From Lacticaseibacillus parakribbianus (GTDB lineage: Bacteria; Bacillota; Bacilli; Lactobacillales; Lactobacillaceae), in the NCBI RefSeq assembly GCF_025490915.1, contig NZ_JANQBA010000005.1, positions 62,001 to 126,000 on the forward strand: a stretch of DNA of 64,000 bases. The letters are read 5' to 3'. Position 1 is the first letter of the stretch; each line of letters opens with the position of its first letter. The position numbers and the translations under genes were made by a program. The notes beneath the pieces were generated by a model that saw only the letters and a program-made list of their open reading frames with translations, made no database searches and was not told the DNA's origin. Positions 17,758 through 26,252 of this stretch are shown in pieces.

Positions 17758-18630
17758 ATGACAAAACGCGCGTGGTGGCTTTGGTTGCTGTTACTGCCGC
17801 TGGCGCTTGGGTTGTGGCGGCCGGAGCCGACTCAGGCGGCGACGCTGCCGGCTCGCCCGGCGGCGCATTATTACTACGACGGGCTGGGGCTTTTGGACGC
17901 CGCCAACCAGTCGTTGATCGACCAGAAGAACCAGTACTACCAGACCACCAGCCAGAGGCCGCAGATCGGCGTGGCGGTGGTGAAGTCGACCGGCGGCGAC
18001 GCGATCGGCTCGTACGCCCCGGACCTGTTTGCCAAGTGGGGCATCGGTAAAAAGGGCGCGGATAACGGCGTCTTGATCGTTTTTGCCGACAACGACGGGG
18101 CCCACAACATGCGCATCGAGGTCGGCTACGGCCTGGAGGATACGCTGACCGACGCGTTGGCCGGCCGCATCCTCAACCAGAACCTCAAGGACATCAAGGC
18201 CAAGTCCGATCGCCGCGTCAACAAGGCGATCACCAATGTGTTCAACGCCGTGGCGACCGTGATCGACAAGAAGTACAAGTTCCCCAAGGACCAAAACACG
18301 GTGTCCGACTCGCGCATGGCCAGCTACCGCCAGGCGACAGCGGACCGCGGCGGCGACAGCGGGTCCAACCTGCTGGTGCGAATCATCGGCCTGTTCTTCA
18401 TCGTTGTGCTGGTCGTGATCTTCCTCGGCCTGGGCGGCGGCGGTCGCGGTGGCCGTGGTGGCCGCGGCTCCGGTTCCGGCTGGTGGCTGTGGTGGCTGCT
18501 GGACATCCTGCTGTCCGGCTCGCGCCGCGGTGGCGGCGGCCCGTGGGGCGGCGGCGGTTCCGGCTTCGGCGGTGGCGGCGGCTCCAGTTGGGGCGGCGGC
18601 AGCTCCGGCGGTGGCGGCGCCGACGTCTAA
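17758..18630 (+). CDS. TPM-domain membrane protein (YgcG-like)
   Basis: 290 residues. A signal peptide (about 1-28, ending TQAAT) leads to an extracytoplasmic TPM (DUF477) domain (about 37-180, with YYYDGLGLLD, PQIGVAVVK and EVGYGLEDTL), a membrane helix near 205-225 and a tail of Gly, Ser, Arg and Trp that is over half glycine. TPM domains have been linked to phosphatase activity in plants and to membrane protein quality control, but bacterial function is uncertain. It is co-transcribed with lemA. The glycine-rich tail is typical of the family although extreme in length here. Confidence 0.9.
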   Translation: MTKRAWWLWLLLLPLALGLWRPEPTQAATLPARPAAHYYYDGLGLLDAANQSLIDQKNQYYQTTSQRPQIGVAVVKSTGGDAIGSYAPDLFAKWGIGKKGADNGVLIVFADNDGAHNMRIEVGYGLEDTLTDALAGRILNQNLKDIKAKSDRRVNKAITNVFNAVATVIDKKYKFPKDQNTVSDSRMASYRQATADRGGDSGSNLLVRIIGLFFIVVLVVIFLGLGGGGRGGRGGRGSGSGWWLWWLLDILLSGSRRGGGGPWGGGGSGFGGGGGSSWGGGSSGGGGADV

Positions 18631-18644
18631 TTGAGACAACCAAG

Positions 18645-18671
18645 GACCCATCCGCGGATGGGTCTTTTTTT
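18645..18671 (+). terminator. Terminator of the lemA-TPM operon
   Basis: GACCCATCC, loop GC, GGATGGGTC, then seven T. A repeat array begins five bases later. Confidence 0.92.
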
Positions 18672-18675
18672 GATG

Positions 18676-19013
18676 CCCAGAGCGTAAGCCGGCGGGTTTA
18701 GCGAACCGCGTAGCGTTGGGCTGGCGCTTGGGGCCGGGCTTGGCCCCGAGTGCCAGCCCGAGCTAAGCGTGTTCGCGTTGCCGGCTGGAGCTCGACGAAC
18801 CAGAGCGGAGCCGAGCGGGTTTAGCGGGACGGGTAGCCTAGCCGCGGCGCGTGGGACCCACACCTGGTCCCAAGTGACGCGGCGTAGCTAACCGCTCCCG
18901 CGTTGCGCGGCGCAGCTCGACGAACCAGAGCGTAAGCCGGCGTGTTCGCGTTGCGCTTCGTAGCTCGACGAACCAGCGCGAAGCCGAGCGACTTTAGCGA
19001 ACCGGGGAACGTT
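18676..19013 (+). repeat. Palindromic repeat array, locus 4 (A-B-deleted A-partial)
   Basis: Unit 1, type A (18676-18798), has an 18-bp apical stem (GGGCTGGCGCTTGGGGCC against its near-complement, two wobbles) around GGGCTT. Unit 2, type B (18799-18922), has apical GGGACC/GGTCCC. Unit 3 (18924-18970) keeps only the first and last parts of an A unit, a deletion of the hairpin centre. Unit 4 (from 18972) is a 5' fragment ending near 19013. Units are joined by GAGCTCGACGAACCAGAGCG. Confidence 0.9.
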
Positions 19014-19037
19014 GCAACTGTAGTGTGAGCTTAAAAA

Positions 19038-19066
19038 TTGACAGCCAAAATGGCAGGGCTTACACT
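19038..19066 (+). promoter_or_regulatory. Promoter of ncRNA A
   Basis: Perfect TTGACA (19038-19043), 17 bp, TACACT (19061-19066). Confidence 0.85.
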
Positions 19067-19072
19067 GACTTT

Positions 19073-19484
19073 GGATGATTATTCTAGGACAGGGAGGCGG
19101 CCAAAGGCCTTGGTCGTTGCGCGTCCACTGTCCCAAGGGGGAATGGCCGGGAGATAAGCATTCCCAGTACCCCCGCCCATACCAAGCCGAACCTGGCTTT
19201 CAACACACGTGTTTTCGCGTTACGGCGCCCCTCGATGGGCCCGAATACCAGGGCGAGCGCCACCACCCACGCGCAGTCACACTGTCTCTCCTACTCGCTT
19301 GCGAGGTAGCTGCGGAGGGGCTCGGCGCGTGGCTTGCTCCAAGCGGCCTTGAACGCAGCACCACTGCGAGGTCAACACCGCAAGATTGCCACGAATCAGC
19401 AAAAAATACCGAGGCTGCCGGGGTTCTAGGACTCCCGGTGGCTTCGGCGCGTCCGGCGCTAAGCGATTGCGCCGGGCGTTTTTT
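19073..19484 (+). ncRNA. Structured non-coding RNA A, about 410 nt
   Basis: A complete transcription unit without a credible reading frame: promoter at 19038-19066 and terminator CGTCCGGCGC/GCGCCGGGCG plus TTTTTT at the end. Visible helices: GGACAG/CTGTCC (19088/19129), GGAATG/CATTCC, AAGCC/GGCTT, AACAC/GTGTT, GGCGC/GCGCC, CCACGCG/CGCGTGG, and the hairpin CTACTCGC/GCGAGGTAG. It shares sequence blocks and covarying helices with ncRNA B (45096-45488). I do not recognise it as RNase P RNA, tmRNA, SRP RNA or 6S RNA. Confidence 0.75.
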
Positions 19485-19494
19485 GGCTAGCCAA

Positions 19495-19547
19495 ACCGGG
19501 CGTCACGCTTGCGGCTGGGTAGGACCAGCGCAAGCGTGACGCCCGGT
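19495..19547. repeat. Perfect 19-bp inverted repeat (hairpin)
   Basis: ACCGGGCGTCACGCTTGCG (19495-19513) and its exact complement (19529-19547) flank an inner CTGG/CCAG pair. It lies between ncRNA A and the end of the GH9 gene and probably acts as the GH9 terminator, although only TTT follows on that strand. Confidence 0.85.
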
Positions 19548-19557
19548 GACGGGGTCG

Positions 19558-21321
19558 TTATTCAGTTGGGCGGTGTTGGTGCAGGCGGTTCTTTTCACCT
19601 AGCGCCAACAGCGTCCAGGCGACGTGCGGCAGCCATTGCTCGGCCCAGCGCCAGTTGTCGTCAATGCCGTCTTGGGGGCCGCGGATCAAAGCGATGTCGC
19701 CTTCGTCGTCGAGGCCCGAGGTGATGCCGTTGATGATGCCGCCCGGGGCGTTCAGAAAGTCGAGGCGTTCGCCGAAGTGGTACTGGACGTGGTTGCGGCC
19801 GAAGCCCTCGATCATCGAGGCGTCGTAGGGGTTGCGTCCCGCAAGCCAGTCCAGCTGTGCCTGGGCGAAGGCCACCAGCTGGTCGCCAAACTTGGGGTCA
19901 TCGCTTGTGCCGGCCACGGCGTAAGCGGCGCAGGCCAGCGAGGCCAGCCGCGCGTTTTCGCCCTGCCACCACGGGGTCGCGGCGGTGTGGTGGGGGAAGA
20001 AGAACTGGGGAACGACCGGCTCTTCTGGACGACACTTGGTCAGCTCGCGCGGATAGGCGAAGGGGTTGTTGACCGCGGCGGTCAGCCGCAGCGCCGTCGC
20101 CATCAGCTCGCTTGCGCCGGTCAGCGCGGCGGCCTTGGCCACCGGCTGGTTTTCGATGCCGGCGTAAAGCACCAAGGCGACGATCGGCAGCCCCTCATCT
20201 GAAGGGTGGAAGAACGGCATGTCAGGCGCGACGCTCAGCCACCGGTAGCCGGCAAAATCGGCGCGAGAATCCAGAATCTGCTGGGCAAAACTGCGAGCGT
20301 CGCGCAGGTAACCATACTCGGCGGTGGTTTTGTAGAGCTCGACGGCGGCAAGCAACGCGCAGTAAGCGTCCACGAGGTTGAACTGGCCGTCGTTGGTCAC
20401 CTCGGCGTTGTGGGCCTTGAGGTAGGCAAAGGCGTTCTTGGCCGTCTGGATGTAGGCCGCGGCCGGATTGGCCGTGCCGGGGTAGTAGTGCCGCCCCGCA
20501 ATGGCCAGGGCCGCGATGGCCGTGCCGCCGCCCGAGCGAAAAGAGGCCTCGTAGTTCAGGTCGGTGACGGGCTCCTGATCGGCGGTTGCCGCCGCGCCGA
20601 ACTGGGCGCTGCTGTGGTGAAGCTCGTAGGTCACCCGCCGCGCCTCGGACACGGTGGCCAAGGCGTCTTGGCGGGTGACGGCCTTGAGGAACGAGCGGCC
20701 CGGCACGTAGCGGCGCATCACGGAATCGGCGCCGTAAGCGGCCTCGGCGAGAATGCGGCGCCGCACCGCGGTGTAGTTCTGATCGGCACCGGCCAGCTGC
20801 TCGCTGAGCTGGTAAAAGGCGTAGGCGGCAAAGGCCATCTGTTGCGGGTTGTACCAGCTGGTGTGGGACTGGTGGGACAGGTAGACGCCGACGTCACCGG
20901 AGGCGTCGAACCAGCCGCCGGCCACGTCAACGGGGCCGACGCGCGGCCCGGCAAATTCGGCGTGGTGATCGCTTGCTGCCCACTCACCGTCTGCGCGTTG
21001 CCCCTTGAACCAGTAGGCCAGCGCCGAGGTGAGGCGCAGGTCCATCGCGCCGTCGTCGATGGTGAAGCGGTGCGAGTGGTGGTCGCCGATGGTCAACGTG
21101 AAGCGGCCGCGGCCGGTGAAGGTCGAGAAGTCGGCGGTCGCGTAGTAGCCCGTGTGCCAGTTCGCCACTCGCCCCACCGGCGTCAGCGTTGCCGTGTAGA
21201 CCGTGCGACCGGCGGCGTCTTCAAGCGTGAAGGCCCCGGCGGCAAGCGGCGAGGCGGCTTGCACCACGGCGACTTTGGGGGCCGTTGCGGTGTAGCCGAT
21301 CTGGTTGATCAGAATTTTCAT
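19558..21321 (-). CDS. Glycoside hydrolase family 9, intracellular
   Basis: 587 residues without a signal peptide. Residues 1-90 form an N-terminal Ig-like (CelD_N) domain beginning MKILINQIGYTATAPKVAVV; the rest is the (alpha/alpha)6 barrel. GGWFDASGDVGVYLSH supplies the catalytic Asp pair and EQWLPH near the C-terminus the catalytic Glu region; NPYDASMIEGFGRN matches the family motif. GH9 includes endoglucanases, cellodextrinases and exo-beta-glucosaminidases. Being cytosolic and linked to a PTS, a SIS protein and a ROK kinase, it likely cleaves a short imported beta-linked oligosaccharide. It is the last gene of the minus-strand set with the SIS and LacI genes. Confidence 0.87.
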   Translation of the reverse strand: MKILINQIGYTATAPKVAVVQAASPLAAGAFTLEDAAGRTVYTATLTPVGRVANWHTGYYATADFSTFTGRGRFTLTIGDHHSHRFTIDDGAMDLRLTSALAYWFKGQRADGEWAASDHHAEFAGPRVGPVDVAGGWFDASGDVGVYLSHQSHTSWYNPQQMAFAAYAFYQLSEQLAGADQNYTAVRRRILAEAAYGADSVMRRYVPGRSFLKAVTRQDALATVSEARRVTYELHHSSAQFGAAATADQEPVTDLNYEASFRSGGGTAIAALAIAGRHYYPGTANPAAAYIQTAKNAFAYLKAHNAEVTNDGQFNLVDAYCALLAAVELYKTTAEYGYLRDARSFAQQILDSRADFAGYRWLSVAPDMPFFHPSDEGLPIVALVLYAGIENQPVAKAAALTGASELMATALRLTAAVNNPFAYPRELTKCRPEEPVVPQFFFPHHTAATPWWQGENARLASLACAAYAVAGTSDDPKFGDQLVAFAQAQLDWLAGRNPYDASMIEGFGRNHVQYHFGERLDFLNAPGGIINGITSGLDDEGDIALIRGPQDGIDDNWRWAEQWLPHVAWTLLALGEKNRLHQHRPTE

Positions 21322-21333
21322 GGTTCGGCCTCC

Positions 21334-22425
21334 TCAGACGTAATTCTGGTGTTCGGTTTTGCTGTGAACCTGGTCGGCAAAATCGGTGAAAATTTGCACG
21401 GCCAAGTCGATGCCCTTGGCCTGGGTCGTCAGCCAGGCCAGGGTCTGAACGGCGGTGGCCGCGATGAACGGCACCTTGTCCTCGTCTTGGACCGGCCCCA
21501 GGTTCAGCGTCTGGCCGGCGTATTCCGGCGTCGCGAAGTTCAGCGTGAAGACGTGGGGGGTACACTTTTGCTCGTAGGCTCGCAGCGCCTGGGCCTTGGC
21601 CGCCACCGCCGGTTCGGCCGGCGACTGGATGAACAGCAACCGGTGGGTGGGGTTGATGCCCAGGTATGGCCCGTGCATGAAGGCCTCGAGCTCCTGGCCG
21701 TCGCTTGGAATCCGCACCGTCTCGGTGAACTTGGTTTCAAGCTCCTTGATGGTGCCCACCGCCGGTCCGTAGGCGATGCCGGTCAGCTGCGTGGCCGCCT
21801 TGAAGTCCGAAGCATGGACGCAGAAAAAGCCCGTGGTTGTGGTAACGATACCATCCAACTGCGCAGCAAGGGTCCGGAACTCGGCCAACTCCTGGGCCTC
21901 GTACACGGCGTCGATGCGACCGCGCAAGGCGCCGAAGCGCAGCCCCAACAGCATCAGGTTCAGCACGGTGGCGGTGAAGCCGAGCGTCACGTAGCCGACG
22001 CGTTCGTGGCCGATGCCGATGTCAAGCGTCGTGTCGGTGGCCAAAGACAGCGCCTTGCCCGGGGCGCTAGTGACCCCGATTGTGAACGTCTCGCGGTTGA
22101 ACCGCTTGAGGGCGGCGATGGTGGCGGTGCTTTGGCCGCTTTGCGAGACGCCCAAGACGACCCGCAAGGCCGGGTCGACCCGTTCGTAATGCAGGTAGTT
22201 GTATGGCTGCGCCAGCGCAATGCGAACGCCGGCCTGCGTTTCCATGTAGTGCTTGGCCGACAGGGCCGCGTTGTAGCTTGAGCCGATGCCAAGCATCAGC
22301 CAAGGCGCATCGCCCAGCGGAATTTCGGCCAACGCCTTATTTTGGGCGGTCGGGTAGGCGGCCAGGATGCGCTGCATCGCGGCCTGTTCCTTTTGAATGT
22401 AGGTCAACATAGTGGGATTGGACAT
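21334..22425 (-). CDS. Tandem SIS-domain sugar-phosphate isomerase/deaminase
   Basis: 363 residues with two SIS domains as in the isomerase half of GlmS and in AgaS or FrlB-type enzymes. The first carries LMLGIGSSYNAALSAKHYME and LGVSQSGQSTATIAALKRF (phosphate-binding Ser/Thr loops); the C-terminal part includes HGPYLGINPTHRLLFI. Such proteins isomerise or deaminate ketose/aldose amino sugar phosphates. With GH9, ROK kinase and PTS nearby, glucosamine-6-phosphate deamination is a reasonable inference, but deglycase activity is an alternative. It lies 12 bp upstream of GH9 in the same operon. Confidence 0.82.
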   Translation of the reverse strand: MSNPTMLTYIQKEQAAMQRILAAYPTAQNKALAEIPLGDAPWLMLGIGSSYNAALSAKHYMETQAGVRIALAQPYNYLHYERVDPALRVVLGVSQSGQSTATIAALKRFNRETFTIGVTSAPGKALSLATDTTLDIGIGHERVGYVTLGFTATVLNLMLLGLRFGALRGRIDAVYEAQELAEFRTLAAQLDGIVTTTTGFFCVHASDFKAATQLTGIAYGPAVGTIKELETKFTETVRIPSDGQELEAFMHGPYLGINPTHRLLFIQSPAEPAVAAKAQALRAYEQKCTPHVFTLNFATPEYAGQTLNLGPVQDEDKVPFIAATAVQTLAWLTTQAKGIDLAVQIFTDFADQVHSKTEHQNYV

Positions 22426-22439
22426 GGTGAACTTCCTTT

Positions 22440-23507
22440 CTAGTGCTGCGCCTTGAGCTGGGCGCCGCAGGATTCGCGGATGATCAGCTCGGGCAGGTGG
22501 GTCTCGGCCGCGGCGGCCGGCTGCTTGTGGTCGATCAGGGCGAACAGCTGGTCGATGGCGATGCGGCCGAGCCGCTCGTTGTGCTGGTCGACGGTGGTGA
22601 TGCGCGGCACCATGAACTCGCCGTTGGGGAAGCTGTCGCAGCTGCCGACGGCGATGTCGTTAGGCACGGCCAGGTCGTGGTCGGCCAGGCAGCGCATCGC
22701 CCCCCAGGCGACGCGGTCGTTGATCGCCACCACCGCGTCGGGCAGGGCCTGACCGCTTGTCAGCAGCTGACGCATCGCGTCGTAGCCGGATTGGGGGTAG
22801 TAGTCGTTCAGCACGATCAAAGCCTCGTCGACTTGGGCGTAGGTTGCCATGGTGGTGCGAAAAGCGGCAAGGCGTTGCGTGGTCACGCGAATGCCGGGCT
22901 CGCCACCGATGAAGGCGATTCGGCGGTTGCCGAGGGCCAGCAGGTGTTGCGTGATCAGGGCCACGCTTCGCGCCTGGTCGCGTTCGACAAAATGTGCGTC
23001 GCAGCCGGCCACCTTTTGGCCGATGATGACGATCGGCGTCTTGGCATTGAGGCGGTTCAGGGCCTCCAAGTAAGATTGGGAGACGGATTCGCTGTCGATT
23101 TCGCCGCCCAAGATCAAAACGCCGTCGACCTGGCGTTCGGCGATGCTGGCAAAGGCCGCCACCTCGATTTGGGTGCTGTTGGCACTCTTGGTCCCGCCGG
23201 CGGTCATGGTGTTGACCAGAATCAGCGTGTAGCCGAAGCCCCGCGTGATCTGCTCGATCTGGGAGACCAGGTCGGTGAAATACGGGTTGCCGATGTCGGA
23301 GACCACGACGGCCAGCGTCTTAGTGGTCTTGGAAACCATCCCACGCGCCAGCATGTTGGGCGCGAAGTGGTTGTCGTCGATGATGGCCTGAATCCTGGCG
23401 CGTTTGGCCGGGGATACCGAGGGACTGTTGTTCAGGACCCGCGATACCGTGGAGACCGATGTGCCGGCCAGTTTAGCGATTTCTTTGATTGTGATGTGTG
23501 GCGTCAT
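22440..23507 (-). CDS. LacI-family transcriptional repressor
   Basis: 355 residues. The N-terminal helix-turn-helix is ITIKEIAKLAGTSVSTVSRV followed by the hinge region NNSPSVSPAKRARI; the remainder is a periplasmic-binding-protein-like effector domain. It heads the minus-strand GH9/SIS genes and diverges from the PTS operon. The 36-bp palindrome between the two promoters (23560-23595) is the obvious operator, with a second partial site at 23660-23680. The effector is likely the imported sugar or its phosphate. Confidence 0.92.
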   Translation of the reverse strand: MTPHITIKEIAKLAGTSVSTVSRVLNNSPSVSPAKRARIQAIIDDNHFAPNMLARGMVSKTTKTLAVVVSDIGNPYFTDLVSQIEQITRGFGYTLILVNTMTAGGTKSANSTQIEVAAFASIAERQVDGVLILGGEIDSESVSQSYLEALNRLNAKTPIVIIGQKVAGCDAHFVERDQARSVALITQHLLALGNRRIAFIGGEPGIRVTTQRLAAFRTTMATYAQVDEALIVLNDYYPQSGYDAMRQLLTSGQALPDAVVAINDRVAWGAMRCLADHDLAVPNDIAVGSCDSFPNGEFMVPRITTVDQHNERLGRIAIDQLFALIDHKQPAAAAETHLPELIIRESCGAQLKAQH

Positions 23508-23533
23508 GTGATCACCTCGTCGTTGATATCCCC

Positions 23534-23562
23534 ATTCTAGGCCATTGGCCGCGGGAGCTCAA
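23534..23562 (-). promoter_or_regulatory. Promoter of the lacI-type/SIS/GH9 operon
   Basis: Minus strand TTGAGC (23557-23562), 17 bp, TAGAAT (23534-23539). The -35 box begins inside the palindromic operator. Confidence 0.75.
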
Positions 23563-23595
23563 CCCCAATTTGGTAACCTTACCAAATTGGGGTTG
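23560..23595. promoter_or_regulatory. 36-bp palindromic operator between divergent promoters
   Basis: Arms CAACCCCAATTTGGTAA and its exact complement, 17 bp each, are separated by CC. Both ends supply the TTG of a -35 box, so one repressor bound here would block both promoters. A related half-site AATTTGGTAACG recurs at 23661. Confidence 0.85.
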
Positions 23596-23621
23596 ACAGG
23601 GTAGTCACGCGGTGCAACAAT
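23593..23621 (+). promoter_or_regulatory. Promoter of the PTS operon
   Basis: TTGACA (23593-23598), 17 bp, AACAAT (23616-23621). A further TTGACG at 23681 could be a second promoter. Confidence 0.7.
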
Positions 23622-23633
23622 GTGGCTGTTGAG

Positions 23634-23647
23634 TGATAGCGCTTAAT
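23634..23647 (+). promoter_or_regulatory. Candidate cre site (CcpA)
   Basis: TGATAGCGCTTAAT matches the cre consensus TGWAARCGYTWNCW at 12 of 14 positions and lies just downstream of the PTS promoter, a repressing position. Confidence 0.6.
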
Positions 23648-23787
23648 ACCCGAGCTCAAGAATTTGGTAACGTTTCTAAGTTGACGCCGATTCATCGGGT
23701 AACCAGTTAGGGCCGCGTTGGCCGCGCCGCCCAAGCGCTCGCAAGAGACAATGAAATCATAAGAGGTTTTACGGGAGGACATTAGTC

Positions 23788-25131
23788 ATGGACAAAGAAA
23801 GTAACGGTGGGCTGAACGGGTTCATTCAGCGCCACCTGCTACCAATCGCGGTGAAGCTGAGCGGCAACAAGCCGCTGATGGCCATCCGCGACGGGATCGC
23901 GCTGAGCATGCCACTGATTATCATCGGTTCCGTGTTCCTGATTCTCGGCAGTTTTCCAATCAACGCCTGGACCACCTGGATCAGCGTGACCAAGATCCAA
24001 GGGGTCGCGATTGCGGATATCTTCAACAAAATCGTCAACGGCTCCTTTGGGCTGTTGGGCGTGATCGCCTGCTTCGGGATCGCGTCGAATTACGCGGAGT
24101 CCCACGGCACGGACGGGCAATCCGCCGGGGTCATCGCGGTGGCATCCTTCTTCGTCGTCACCCCAAGCATCATGAGCGGGGACAAGGCGCCGGTTGAAGG
24201 CATTCCCTACGCCTACATGGGTTCCAAGGGGCTGTTCATCGCCATTTTGATCGGACTGGTCGCCGGCGGCATCTTCCAGTGGTGCATCAACCACGACATT
24301 CAGATTCACATGCCGGCCACGGTGCCACCTGCCGTGTCCAAGAGCTTCTCTGCGATGATTCCAGGCGCGGTCACCATTTCGTTGTTCGGTGCCGTCTACG
24401 CCTTCTTCACCTGGACCGGGCTTGGCAACGTGCATGACCTGCTGATGAACCTACTGTCCGGGCCACTTGGGCTGTTGGGCGACACCCTGCCCGGGACCCT
24501 GGTTGCGGTGTTCTTGAACAGCGCGTTTTGGTTCGTCGGCATCCACGGCTCCAGTGTTGTCAACAGTGTGATGACGCCAATCTGGCTGATGAACACCGAT
24601 GCCAACCGCGCCTTGTTCCAGGCCGGTAAGCTGACCATCGCGAATGGCGGCCACATCATTTCCCAGGCCGTCATCGATAACTTCATCTACATGGGCGGCG
24701 GCGGTGCGACGCTTGGCCTGGTCATCGCGATTTCGCTTTTGGTTGTGACCAAGCGTGGCAGCAAGCAGCTTCAGGCCCTGGCGCCGATTACGCTGACGCC
24801 TGGGATTTTCAACATCAACGAGCCGACGATGTTCGGGATGCCGATCGTGCTGAACACCAGCCTGATCATTCCGTTCGTCATCGCGCCGATGGTCAACGCG
24901 ATCACCACCTACACCGCCATGAGCACCGGTCTGGTGCCGCTTTGCACCGGGACCGTGGTGCCTTGGACCATGCCGCCGATCATCTCCGGCTTCCTGGCGA
25001 CCAACAGCGTGGCGGGTTCCGTGCTGCAGGCCATCAACATCGTGCTCGACATTGCGATTTACATGCCGTTCTTGATGGCGCAAAACAAACAGCAAAAGCT
25101 TGAAGAGGCCGGCGAAGACGTCGCGGCCTGA
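23788..25131 (+). CDS. PTS lactose/cellobiose-family transporter, subunit IIC
   Basis: 447 residues, about ten membrane segments. Family hallmarks include NKPLMAIRDGIALSMPLIII at the N-terminus, FWFVGIHGSSVVNSVMTPIW and PGIFNINEPTMFGMPIVLN in the sugar-binding core. Imports and phosphorylates a beta-linked disaccharide together with the IIB at 26253; no IIA is encoded in this locus, so one must be borrowed. The ATG follows CGGGAGG. First gene of the five-gene plus-strand operon under the LacI operator. Confidence 0.92.
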   Translation: MDKESNGGLNGFIQRHLLPIAVKLSGNKPLMAIRDGIALSMPLIIIGSVFLILGSFPINAWTTWISVTKIQGVAIADIFNKIVNGSFGLLGVIACFGIASNYAESHGTDGQSAGVIAVASFFVVTPSIMSGDKAPVEGIPYAYMGSKGLFIAILIGLVAGGIFQWCINHDIQIHMPATVPPAVSKSFSAMIPGAVTISLFGAVYAFFTWTGLGNVHDLLMNLLSGPLGLLGDTLPGTLVAVFLNSAFWFVGIHGSSVVNSVMTPIWLMNTDANRALFQAGKLTIANGGHIISQAVIDNFIYMGGGGATLGLVIAISLLVVTKRGSKQLQALAPITLTPGIFNINEPTMFGMPIVLNTSLIIPFVIAPMVNAITTYTAMSTGLVPLCTGTVVPWTMPPIISGFLATNSVAGSVLQAINIVLDIAIYMPFLMAQNKQQKLEEAGEDVAA

Positions 25132-25142
25132 AAGGAGTCACC

Positions 25143-26231
25143 ATGGGAGAATTAGGGGTTTCTGTTTACCCGGAACGCTCGACTTTTGACAAGGATGCGG
25201 CCTACCTGGGGTTGGCGGCCGCGCTAGGCTACCGCCGCGTGTTCACGTCGCTGCTTGAGATCAAGGGTGACAAGGATGCGGTGCTGGCCGGCTTCAAGCG
25301 GGTGATCACGCACGCCAACCAGCTGGGCCTGAAGGTGATGGTCGACATCAACCCGGGGCTGTTCAAGCAGCTGGGCGTGTCCTACGACGACCTAGCCTTC
25401 TTCCACGCGTTGGGGGCCTGGGGCATTCGCCTGGACGTCGGGTTCAACGGCATGGTCGAAGCGGCAATGACCCGCAACCCTTACAACCTGAAGATTGAGG
25501 TCAACATGTCGCAGGGGACGCCTTTGATCGACAACATCATGGCCTTTTCACCCAACCGCGCCAACCTGCTGGGCTCGCACAACTTCTACCCGCACCGCTT
25601 CGCCGGGCTGGGGGTGGATTACTTCAAGCAGGCCAGCGCCCCGTTTCTGAAGTATCGCATTCACACCGCCGCCTTTCTCAACGCTCACAGCGCGACGTTC
25701 GGCCCGTGGCCGACCCAAGACGGGCTGCCGACGCTTGAGGCTCACCGCACGATGCCGCTGGCTTCGCAGGTGATGCACCACCGCCTGCTGGGCGTGGCCG
25801 ATGATCTGATCATCGCCAACGCTTACGCCGATGAGGCCGAGCTCAAGGCGGCGGCAGCGGCGTTCAACCAGCCGTACCCGCAGCTTGCCGTCACCACGCG
25901 GCCCGGTATTTTGCCGGTTGAACGCGCAATCCTGTTTGAGGGGCAGCACAGCTACCGCGGTGACCACAGCGAGTACCTGCTGCGTAGCGCCGCTTCCCGA
26001 GCTGCGTATCAGGCCAGTGCGATTCCGGCGCATGACACCACGGCCATTCACCGCGGCGACGTGCTGATCGATAACGGCGGTTACGGCCAGTACAAGGGCG
26101 AGGCGGAAATCGCGCTGCAGGACATGCCCAACGACGGCCGGGTCAACGTGGTCGGGCACTTGGCAGACGATCAGCAGGTGCTGATGAATGCGCTGAAGCC
26201 GTGGAGCGACTTCCGGTTCACGGCGCGTTAG
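25143..26231 (+). CDS. DUF871/MupG-like phospho-glycosidase
   Basis: 362 residues: an N-terminal TIM barrel (LGVSVYPERSTFDKDAAYLG, MVDINPGLFKQLG, GIRLDVGF) and a smaller C-terminal cyclophilin-like domain, the architecture of DUF871 proteins. The family includes MupG, which hydrolyses MurNAc 6-phosphate-GlcNAc from cell wall turnover. Within a PTS operon it is expected to cleave the phosphorylated disaccharide made by the PTS, though relatives may prefer other 6-phospho-disaccharides. The ATG follows AAAGGAG 12 bp after the IIC stop. Confidence 0.85.
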   Translation: MGELGVSVYPERSTFDKDAAYLGLAAALGYRRVFTSLLEIKGDKDAVLAGFKRVITHANQLGLKVMVDINPGLFKQLGVSYDDLAFFHALGAWGIRLDVGFNGMVEAAMTRNPYNLKIEVNMSQGTPLIDNIMAFSPNRANLLGSHNFYPHRFAGLGVDYFKQASAPFLKYRIHTAAFLNAHSATFGPWPTQDGLPTLEAHRTMPLASQVMHHRLLGVADDLIIANAYADEAELKAAAAAFNQPYPQLAVTTRPGILPVERAILFEGQHSYRGDHSEYLLRSAASRAAYQASAIPAHDTTAIHRGDVLIDNGGYGQYKGEAEIALQDMPNDGRVNVVGHLADDQQVLMNALKPWSDFRFTAR

Positions 26232-26252
26232 AACAACAAAGGAGAAATCATT

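Noticed and set aside
19073-19484. Assignment of ncRNA A or B to RNase P RNA, tmRNA, SRP RNA or 6S RNA
   Set aside because: The diagnostic sequences I looked for (e.g. GAGGAAAGTCC, the tmRNA tRNA-like ends, GGAAGG-AGCAGCC) are absent from both strands; two copies also argue against these single-copy genes.
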